From assembly GCA_964401045.1 (NCBI GenBank), contig CAYNXB010000056.1, positions 1-15,982 on the forward strand: a DNA stretch of 15,982 bases. Direction: 5' to 3'. Numbering within the stretch: the first letter of the stretch is position 1; every line of letters starts with the position of its first letter. Both the position numbers and the translations under genes were made by a program. The notes beneath the pieces are model-generated. The model was not told the origin of the DNA and ran no database searches. It saw nothing but the letters and a program-made list of their open reading frames with translations. Source of the DNA: CAYNXB01 sp964401045 (GTDB lineage Bacteria > Pseudomonadota > Alphaproteobacteria > Sphingomonadales > Sphingomonadaceae). Below, in pieces: positions 6,576 through 12,551 of the stretch.

Positions 6576-7085
6576 ATGTCGCAGACCCTGTCCGCCCTCG
6601 ATCAGTTCGAGCTTCGCGACGTGATCGCCCGCTATGCCTGGGCGCTCGACACCGGCGATGTCGACGCGTTCGTTGGGTGCTTTTGCCGCGATGGCGTGCT
6701 GGTTTGGGATGCGTTCGAGACGCCCGAGCGGTGGGAAGGGGCAGACGCCCTGCGCCACTTCGCGTCCTTCTTTCGCAGCGTGCCGACATCCGCCGGCCGC
6801 CAGCATCACGTGAGCAACACGGTCATCACCACCGATGACGGGATCGTCCGCGCTCGCTCATACGCGGCGGTCGCGCTGCGCCAGGGTGACGGCCCGCACC
6901 TCCTGAGCGTGATGGGCTATTATGAAGACACATTCCGCCGGGAAGACGAACGCTGGCGTCTTGCCGAACGGATCATCCGCGACTGGTCGGGGCCGATTCT
7001 GGCGAAATTCGAAGGCCAGACGGGCGAACGCGTGGCGCGGCCGCGGCCCGGTGCGCTCGCCGGCGCAAGCTTTCCCAAGGCCTAG
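6576..7085 (+). CDS. NTF2/SnoaL-like protein, possible cofactorless lyase or dehydratase
   Basis: Small cone-fold alpha+beta barrel protein of 169 aa. The SnoaL-type pattern is clear: LRDVIARYAWALDTGDVDAF (13-32) with Tyr20 and Asp25, FCRDGVLVWD (36-45), WEGADALRHFASFF (53-66), the histidines in RQHHVSNTVI (75-84), and the closing strands MGYYEDTFRREDERWRLAER. The ATG at 6576 is two bases after the stop of the DUF3237 gene, so the two are probably translated together. Known activities on this fold include scytalone dehydratase, polyketide cyclases and, from memory, the sphingomonad diarylpropane deformylase LdpA. The tail after about 145 (GERVARPRPGALAGASF) is low-complexity. The TAG stop shares the palindrome CTAG with the convergent SDR gene. 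Specific reaction unknown. Confidence 0.8.
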   Translation: MSQTLSALDQFELRDVIARYAWALDTGDVDAFVGCFCRDGVLVWDAFETPERWEGADALRHFASFFRSVPTSAGRQHHVSNTVITTDDGIVRARSYAAVALRQGDGPHLLSVMGYYEDTFRREDERWRLAERIIRDWSGPILAKFEGQTGERVARPRPGALAGASFPKA

Positions 7086-7870
7086 AAGGTCGATGTCGTC
7101 GCGCCGCCATCGATCACCAGGCTCTGCCCGGTGATGTAGTTGGCGAATTCGCTGCAGAATATCGCGACGAACGCGCCGACATCGTCGCAATCGCCAAAAC
7201 GGCCGGCGGCGATCCGCCACTCGCGCGAGAATTCCTCTACCTCCTGCTCGTAAGTCGTGCCCTTGGCCCGGGCGCGCTCCCCGAACTGCTGCTCGACGAA
7301 GGCGCTGTGGTGCATGCCGGGGAGCAGGTTGTTGATGACGACATTGTGCTTCGCCACCACCTTGGAGACGGCAACGGTGTAGTTCACCAGCGCGGCACGG
7401 GTACTGCCTGACAAGGCGCGGATCTCGCCCGGATACTTGGCCGCGACCGTCGCGATGTTCACCACCCGCCCCCACTTGCGGTCGACCATCCCGTCGAGCA
7501 CGCGGCGCATGAACTCGATCGGCGACAACAGCGAGATGTCGATCGCCTCGCGCCATTGGTCGCCGGTTATGGCGCGGTAATCGGGAGTCATCGGCGGCGG
7601 CGCGCACGTGCCGACGAGGATGTCAGGATCCGGGCACGCGGCGAGAATACGTTCGCGCCCTTCCACGCTGCTGTGGTCGGCGCACACCGGCGTCACGCTT
7701 GCGCCCGTCTCTTCCGCAATCGCGCGGCAGGCGGCAACGAGGCGTTCCTCGCCCCGCGCGGACACGAACACGTCCACGCCTTCGCGCGCCAGGGCGAGAA
7801 CGGCGCTGCGGCCCATACCGGTGCTGCCGCCGTTGACGATCGCCTTCCGCCCCCTGATCCCCAAGTCCAT
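7082..7870 (-). CDS. SDR family protein with atypical active site
   Basis: Rossmann-fold SDR of 262 aa, cytoplasmic. The nucleotide motif GGSTGMG (14-20) and the C-terminal NYITGQSLVIDGGATT (244-259) are those of a classical SDR. The catalytic residues are not: the Ser position is Thr141 (NIATVAA), the YxxxK segment reads LSGSTRAA (153-160), placing Ser154 and Arg158 where Tyr and Lys are expected, and the NNAG motif is replaced by VGTCAPPP (86-93). A known SDR subgroup with LSN-type and PPP motifs shows a similar pattern, so this is probably a real gene and not a decayed one. The ATG at 7870 has AAGGA six bases upstream. It is last in the AraC-efflux-SDR unit, 33 bases after the transporter. 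Substrate unknown. Confidence 0.85.
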   Translation of the reverse strand: MDLGIRGRKAIVNGGSTGMGRSAVLALAREGVDVFVSARGEERLVAACRAIAEETGASVTPVCADHSSVEGRERILAACPDPDILVGTCAPPPMTPDYRAITGDQWREAIDISLLSPIEFMRRVLDGMVDRKWGRVVNIATVAAKYPGEIRALSGSTRAALVNYTVAVSKVVAKHNVVINNLLPGMHHSAFVEQQFGERARAKGTTYEQEVEEFSREWRIAAGRFGDCDDVGAFVAIFCSEFANYITGQSLVIDGGATTSTF

Positions 7871-7903
7871 CCTCGGTCCTTTCCCGTTTCGTCCCGGAGC
7901 TGC

Positions 7904-9088
7904 CTAAGCCCGTTTCGGCGCAGCGACAAAAGCCAACCCGGCGACAATAGTCATCGCGACGCCGATCGCGAGGATGGACGGCGATGCCGCCGCCCCGAAC
8001 GCCGACGCGCCGAGCCCGCCCGCAAGCATCTGCAACGCGCCGGACACGCTGGCCGCCGTCCCCGCGAGGCCCTCCTCGGAATGGACGATCCGGCCCATGC
8101 CGGACGGCGCCGCGATGCCCACGCCCAGGGTAGCGACCATCGCCGGCACCATCAGCGCCGCCCATCCGTCGACCGCCGCGAGCCCGAATGCGAGCGCCAG
8201 CAACGCGCCGCCCAGTGTTATCGCCACTCCGGTCCGGAAAGTATCGACCCGGCTCTCGAGCGGCGCCACGAGGAACGTTCCCCCTATGGCGGTGAACGCG
8301 GTGGTCATGAGCGACAATCCAGCCTGCTGCGCGGTAAATCCCCACAAGTCGATCAGGATGAACGGCGCGGCGGCGAGAAAGATGTAGAGCGAACTGCTGC
8401 ACAGCGCGATGGCGAGCGCCGTGCGCCAGAACCGGCGGTTCGCGGCAAGCCGCGCGTAGGCCCGGGCCAGCGGAACCGTTTCAGGCCGGCCTTCGGCGCG
8501 CGTCTCGGGCAGGAAGCGCCAGGCTGCCAGCAGTCCTGCCACCGCGAGCGCCGCCTGCACGGCAAGGACTGCGCGCCAGCCGGCCGTTCCGGAAATGACC
8601 CCGCCGATCACCGGCGCGACCGCGGGCGAGAGCAGCACGATGGCCATCAGGCGCGCCTGGCCGCGGCCCGCCTCGCTTCGGCCGTATATATCGCCCGCGA
8701 TGACCCGGGCGGCGACCAGTGCGGCGCCTGCGCCCAGCGCCTGGACCACGCGGCCCGCGCACAGCATCACGATCGTGGGAGCCAGCGCCGCGAGCACCGC
8801 GCCGGTCACGTGGAGAGCCACGCCGGCAATCAGGATCGGCCGGCGACCCGCACGGTCGGCCAGTGGCCCAGCCGTCAACTGGCCCGCCGCAAGACCGAAC
8901 AGGTAGAACGAAATCGCGTACTGCGCGACGCGCGGCGATACTGCCAGGTCTTCGGCCAGCGCCGGCAGCCCCGGAACCAGCATGTGCACCGCGGCCGAAC
9001 CGAGCGCCGAGACGCCCGCCAGCACTGCCAGGATTTGCCCGTTCGAACGCGGCCGAACCGCGCCCGCAGGCTCTGCGGTCGTGCTCAA
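7904..9088 (-). CDS. MFS efflux transporter, Bcr/CflA (DHA1) type
   Basis: Inner-membrane drug/H+ antiporter-like protein of 394 aa with about 12 hydrophobic segments. MFS motif A is seen between helices 2 and 3 (GPLADRAGRRPILIAG, about 74-89) and the helix-5 region LLSPAVAPVIGGVISGTAGW with WR following matches the antiporter motif of Bcr/CflA proteins. The only suitable start is TTG at 9088 (reading MSTTAEPAG), 16 bases after the AraC stop, with a weak ribosome site, so translation is probably coupled to the upstream gene. Likely exports a toxic aromatic substrate or intermediate, or an antibiotic. The AraC gene immediately upstream is its likely regulator. Substrate not determinable from the sequence. 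Confidence 0.88.
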   Translation of the reverse strand: MSTTAEPAGAVRPRSNGQILAVLAGVSALGSAAVHMLVPGLPALAEDLAVSPRVAQYAISFYLFGLAAGQLTAGPLADRAGRRPILIAGVALHVTGAVLAALAPTIVMLCAGRVVQALGAGAALVAARVIAGDIYGRSEAGRGQARLMAIVLLSPAVAPVIGGVISGTAGWRAVLAVQAALAVAGLLAAWRFLPETRAEGRPETVPLARAYARLAANRRFWRTALAIALCSSSLYIFLAAAPFILIDLWGFTAQQAGLSLMTTAFTAIGGTFLVAPLESRVDTFRTGVAITLGGALLALAFGLAAVDGWAALMVPAMVATLGVGIAAPSGMGRIVHSEEGLAGTAASVSGALQMLAGGLGASAFGAAASPSILAIGVAMTIVAGLAFVAAPKRA

Positions 9089-9104
9089 GATCGGAGGGCC
9101 CTGT

Positions 9105-10067
9105 TCAGCCCAACGACCGGATGCTGCTGGCGGCCTGGGAAGCCATGGCCCCGGCCGGGCGGGACGGTTGGTACACCATCGTCCGCCGGCATTCGCGCGG
9201 GGTGATGCCGAACCGGCGCTTGAAGGCCCGGCTGAAGTGCTGGGAATCGCAGAACCCGCAGTAATGCGCGATATCGGTGATCGATTGCTCGCCCAGCGCC
9301 GGATCGATCAGCCGGCTGCGTGAGCGTTCCAGCCGCCGTTCCCAGATCTGCCGGGCGATGGTGCGCGCTTCTCCCTTGAACAGCTTGTGCAAAGCGCGCG
9401 TCGAGCAGCCGAGCGCGACGGCGATCGATTGCACGTTGAGATCGGGCTCGGTGAGGTTGCGCTCGATATACTCCGCCGCCGCCAGCCGCCGGGCCTCGCG
9501 AACGTCCTGCGCTGCCTCCGGGCCGGCGGCGCGCAACAGCAGGTCGAGGCGCTGCGCGATGTGCGCGCCGTCCCCTCCGTGCTGGCGGATCGCGCCCGCC
9601 GCGCTCGCATGAAGCGCCTTGCCGGGGCCGCGCAGAAAACTGCGTGGCGTTCCCCACCAGGCAAACCCGGGCCGCGGCGCCCCGACCAGCTCACACGGCA
9701 GCGTGATCGAAAGCTGGCGCGAATAACCATCGGACGCGAGGACGTAGGGCAGATCCTTGCGCATGGCGCACCACTCACCCTCGCGGACCTCGAGGGTGCG
9801 ACCGTTCTGGGTCAGCCGCGCGGTGCCTTCCTCCTGCAGGAAGAACTTCAGCGCCGGGTTGGCGCTCAGGGCGCGGCTCGCGGTTTCCTGAACCATGCGG
9901 TGCCGCCCGAGCGAGGCATCGCAGATGCGCACGTCGCCCAGGTCGATCGCGCGCAGCGATCCCTCGCGGTCATCGTCGATCCGCACATCGTCCGCATTCG
10001 TGACAGCGCGCCACTGGCGGCTTCGCTCGGAACGGCTGGACGCCCGCGTGACGAACGTTCGCAACAT
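9105..10067 (-). CDS. AraC family transcriptional regulator
   Basis: Regulator of 320 aa. An N-terminal sensor region (about 25-170) resembles AraC-binding-like domains of FeaR/XylS-type activators, and the C-terminal double HTH (about 192-294) is clear: LNVQSIAVALGCSTRALHKL for the first helix-turn-helix and QSITDIAHYCGFCDSQHFSR, FKRRFGITPRECRR for the second. The ATG at 10067 (MLRTFVTR) is preferred because GGAG and GGGG lie just upstream; an in-frame GTG at 10088 with ACGAGG would add seven residues. It is divergent from the ALDH-DUF3237-DUF3237-GMC operon across 130 bases that hold two inverted repeats, so it probably activates that operon, and it heads the efflux-SDR unit. Many relatives sense aromatic acids or amines; the effector here is unknown. 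Confidence 0.9.
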   Translation of the reverse strand: MLRTFVTRASSRSERSRQWRAVTNADDVRIDDDREGSLRAIDLGDVRICDASLGRHRMVQETASRALSANPALKFFLQEEGTARLTQNGRTLEVREGEWCAMRKDLPYVLASDGYSRQLSITLPCELVGAPRPGFAWWGTPRSFLRGPGKALHASAAGAIRQHGGDGAHIAQRLDLLLRAAGPEAAQDVREARRLAAAEYIERNLTEPDLNVQSIAVALGCSTRALHKLFKGEARTIARQIWERRLERSRSRLIDPALGEQSITDIAHYCGFCDSQHFSRAFKRRFGITPRECRRTMVYQPSRPAGAMASQAASSIRSLG

Positions 10068-10110
10068 CTCACCCCATCTCCGGCGCACGCGCCTCGTTGC
10101 TTGAGCGATG

Positions 10111-10169
10111 GGCTACTCCGCTGGTACTTGGCTGTCCAGCAAGCGGCGGGCGCGCAGGAACAAGTAGCC
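10111..10169. promoter_or_regulatory. Paired inverted repeats in the AraC/ALDH divergent gap
   Basis: GGCTACT (10111-10117) and AGTAGCC (10163-10169) are exact reverse complements 45 bases apart. Between them GCTGG (10120-10124) and CCAGC (10136-10140) form a second dyad with an 11-base centre. Both lie upstream of the ALDH start and behind the AraC gene, where an AraC operator is expected. Arms are short and no clear -10/-35 pair was recognised. Confidence 0.3.
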
Positions 10170-10197
10170 TCCGGTCAACGGCGCTAGGACCGGACTC

Positions 10198-11664
10198 ATG
10201 GCGGCATTGGAGCGAAGGATGGAAACGGCACAGCGGACGCGCGGGCACTTCATCGGTGGAGAACGGGTCCCGCCCCGCTCGACCGCATCGATCGACGTCG
10301 CGGACCCTTCCACCGGGGAAGCGATCGGCAGCATCGCCGATGGCGGCGCGGCGGATATCGATCTGGCGGTGCAAACGGCGACAGCGGCGATGCGGACCAC
10401 ATGGTCCCCCGTGAGCCGGCAGGACGCCTTGCTTGCCCTCGCCCGGGCGATCGAAGCGAACGCCGAAGACTTCGCCCGGACCGAAACCCTCGACGCGGGC
10501 AAGCCGATCTTCAATTCGCGCAATATCGACGTGCCGGTGGCCGCCGCGGCGCTGCGCTACCATGCCGGCTGGGCCACCAAGCTCAGCGGCGAGACGATGG
10601 AAGTCTCCGGCCCCGGGCGGACGAGCGCATATACGCGGCTCGAACCGGTAGGCGTGGCCGGCCAGATCGTGCCGTGGAATTATCCGCTGGTCGGGGCCGC
10701 GGGCAAGCTCGGCCCGGCCATCGCAGCGGGATGCGCGGTGGTGCTCAAACCGGCCGAGCAGACCTCGCTCTCCACCTTGCGCCTCGCGGAACTGACGGCG
10801 GAATGCGGCTTCCCCCCGGGCTTCGTCAACGTGGTGACCGGCGCGGGCGAAACCGCGGGCGCAGCGCTGGTCGAGCATCCAGGCGTGGCGAAGATCTCGT
10901 TCACCGGATCGACCGCAGTCGGTGTTGGCATCGCGGCGAGCTGCGGCCGCCAGATGAAGCGCTGCACGGTCGAGCTAGGCGGCAAGTCGCCCGTGATCGT
11001 CATGCCCGACGCCGACCTCGATGGCGCGGCGCGCGCGATATCGGGCAGCATCTTCTTCAACACCGGCCAGAGCTGTTCGGCGGGGTCGCGACTGTTCGTC
11101 CACGCAAGCGTGCGGGACACGCTGATCGCCCGCATCGCCGAGATCGCGCGATCGATGCGCATCGGGCCGGCGATCGATCCCGATACCCGGCTGGGCCCGG
11201 TAATCTCCGCCGCCCAACGTGACCGGGTCATGGGCTATGTCGACGGCGCCGTCGCGGCGGGCGCGAAGCTGGTCATCGGCGGCGCGCACCTGCCGGGCGC
11301 GGGCTACTTCGTCGAGCCCGCGATACTCACGGATATCCATCCCGGGATGCGCGCCGCCGAGGAAGAGATCTTCGGTCCGGTGCTGTGCGCGATGGAGTTC
11401 GAAACCGACGATCTCGATGAGATCGCCGCCCGCGCCAACGACACCCGCTACGGCCTGGCGGCCTATGTGTGGACGAACAACCTCGCTACCGCGCATGGCA
11501 TGGTCGACCGGCTGCGGGCCGGGACGGTGCGGATCAACGCGGGCAGCGGCAACGATTTCGCCGTGCCTGCCGGGGGGGTGAAGATGTCGGGCTACGGACG
11601 CGAAAACGGGCGGGCGGGAGCGATGGCATACACCGAGTCCAAGTCCGTCACGATGGCGTACTGA
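10198..11664 (+). CDS. NAD(P)+-dependent aldehyde dehydrogenase
   Basis: Class-type ALDH of 488 aa that oxidises an aldehyde to a carboxylic acid; cytoplasmic. Key residues are intact: Asn161 in PWNYP, Lys184 in VVLKPAEQT, the cofactor loop FTGSTAVG (235-242), Glu259 in VELGGKSP, nucleophile Cys293 in FFNTGQSCSAGSRLF, and EEIFGPV near 390. The GQSCSAGSR form is common in betaine/aryl-type ALDHs. Two starts are possible: ATG 10198 with TAGGA eight bases before, or ATG 10219 with GGAG six bases before (METAQRTRG), losing seven residues. First gene of a tight operon; the next gene begins two bases after its stop. Together with the GMC dehydrogenase it would carry out alcohol to aldehyde to acid oxidation, with DUF3237 proteins as candidates for the following step. 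The substrate is inferred to be an aryl side-chain aldehyde. Confidence 0.92.
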   Translation: MAALERRMETAQRTRGHFIGGERVPPRSTASIDVADPSTGEAIGSIADGGAADIDLAVQTATAAMRTTWSPVSRQDALLALARAIEANAEDFARTETLDAGKPIFNSRNIDVPVAAAALRYHAGWATKLSGETMEVSGPGRTSAYTRLEPVGVAGQIVPWNYPLVGAAGKLGPAIAAGCAVVLKPAEQTSLSTLRLAELTAECGFPPGFVNVVTGAGETAGAALVEHPGVAKISFTGSTAVGVGIAASCGRQMKRCTVELGGKSPVIVMPDADLDGAARAISGSIFFNTGQSCSAGSRLFVHASVRDTLIARIAEIARSMRIGPAIDPDTRLGPVISAAQRDRVMGYVDGAVAAGAKLVIGGAHLPGAGYFVEPAILTDIHPGMRAAEEEIFGPVLCAMEFETDDLDEIAARANDTRYGLAAYVWTNNLATAHGMVDRLRAGTVRINAGSGNDFAVPAGGVKMSGYGRENGRAGAMAYTESKSVTMAY

Positions 11665-11666
11665 CG

Positions 11667-12092
11667 ATGGCGGGCAACGATATCGTCCCCGGGCTGGCCC
11701 CCGCCTTCGAGATGGCTGTGGAACGCGGTGCTGCCGTGGAGGTCGGGCAGCTCGCTATCGGCGGAAAGCGGGTCTACCGCCCGGTGACCGGAGGCAACTT
11801 CAGTGGTGACGGCGTCTCCGGCGAGATCGTGGGCGGCGGCGAGACGTTGTTCGAACGGGCCAGTGGCGTTTCTGTTGTCGAGGCGGTCTATTACCTGCGC
11901 AGCGCCTCGGGCTGGACCACCCGCATGTTCGGCAACGGCTACTGCACCACGGATGGCAATTTCATGGGCCTGCGGATGTCGCTGCTGTTCGAGGCGGACG
12001 AACACGGTGCTCTCGCCCATCTGGCGGCCGAGGCGTTCGTCGCCGAACAGGCGGACGACGCGGCGGTCCTGACCGTTTCGAGGATAACCTGA
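11667..12092 (+). CDS. Divergent DUF3237-like protein B
   Basis: 141 aa, recognised as a distant DUF3237 paralogue by order of blocks: VYRPVTGGNFSGDGVSGEIV (36-55) matches the family's TGGTFSGPGLSGxVxPGG, VVEAVYYLR (70-78) matches the ARYxLxTDD strand, and LLFEADEHGALAHLAAEAFV (106-125) occupies the place of PRFEAPAGPYEWLNRTIFV. Key family features are lost: GGDW is GGGE, the DG after the central strand is missing, and WLNR is HLAA. The N-terminus MAGNDIVPGLAPAFEMAVE is an extra helix-like segment. It starts two bases after the ALDH stop and its TGA overlaps the ATG of the next DUF3237 gene by one base, implying coupled synthesis. It may be a non-catalytic partner of the next protein, or bind a different ligand. 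Family assignment is by eye. Confidence 0.7.
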   Translation: MAGNDIVPGLAPAFEMAVERGAAVEVGQLAIGGKRVYRPVTGGNFSGDGVSGEIVGGGETLFERASGVSVVEAVYYLRSASGWTTRMFGNGYCTTDGNFMGLRMSLLFEADEHGALAHLAAEAFVAEQADDAAVLTVSRIT

Positions 12093-12544
12093 TGCGCCTC
12101 GAATTCGCCCTGGAGATGCGGCTGTCGCTCGGCCCGCGCATGCATATCGAAGTGTCGCAAGGCTACACCCGCGGCGCGGTGCTGGTCGAAGGCGGGAGCT
12201 TCTCCGGCCCGGGTCTCGCCGGCACGCTCGTCCCCGGTAGCGGCGGCGACTTCCCCCTGGTCCGCGCGGATGGCAACGGGCGATTCGAATCCCAGTACCT
12301 GCTCAAGACCGACGATGGCGCCACCATCCTCAAGCGCAGCACCGGCGTGCGGCACGCGCCGCCCGAAGCGGTCGCGAAGCTGCTGGCGGGGGAACAGGTC
12401 GATCCGAGCAGCTACTACATGCGCATGACCCCGCGGTTCGAAGCTCCCGCGGGCCCGTACGAATGGCTCAACCGCACCATCTTCGTCGGGGTGGGCCAGC
12501 GCAATCCGGAAGGCTCGGTCTTCCGTTTCTGGAAGATCGTGTGA
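12092..12544 (+). CDS. DUF3237 family protein C, possible cofactor-independent decarboxylase (UPF0311)
   Basis: 150 aa with all family blocks: EGGSFSGPGLAGTLVPGSGG (33-52) and GGDF (51-54, usually GGDW), RADGNGRFESQYLLKTDDG (58-76), YYMRMTPRFEAPAGP (108-122) and YEWLNRTIFVGVGQR (123-137). It is closest in the window to DUF3237 A at 6085-6573: both share TPRFEAPAGP and EWLNRTIFVGV exactly. No signal peptide. The ATG overlaps the preceding stop (TGATG) and the GMC gene follows 7 bases after its stop, so all four proteins of the operon are probably made together. A cofactor-free decarboxylation of an acid made by GMC and ALDH is proposed by analogy with PhcF/PhcG. Catalytic residues have not been assigned here. 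Confidence 0.87.
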   Translation: MRLEFALEMRLSLGPRMHIEVSQGYTRGAVLVEGGSFSGPGLAGTLVPGSGGDFPLVRADGNGRFESQYLLKTDDGATILKRSTGVRHAPPEAVAKLLAGEQVDPSSYYMRMTPRFEAPAGPYEWLNRTIFVGVGQRNPEGSVFRFWKIV

Positions 12545-12551
12545 CCGGCCG

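Noticed and set aside
7082..7870. SDR as a pseudogene
   Set aside because: Although catalytic residues are unusual, the frame is intact, the length normal and the cofactor motif and ribosome site good; an atypical SDR subgroup is more likely.
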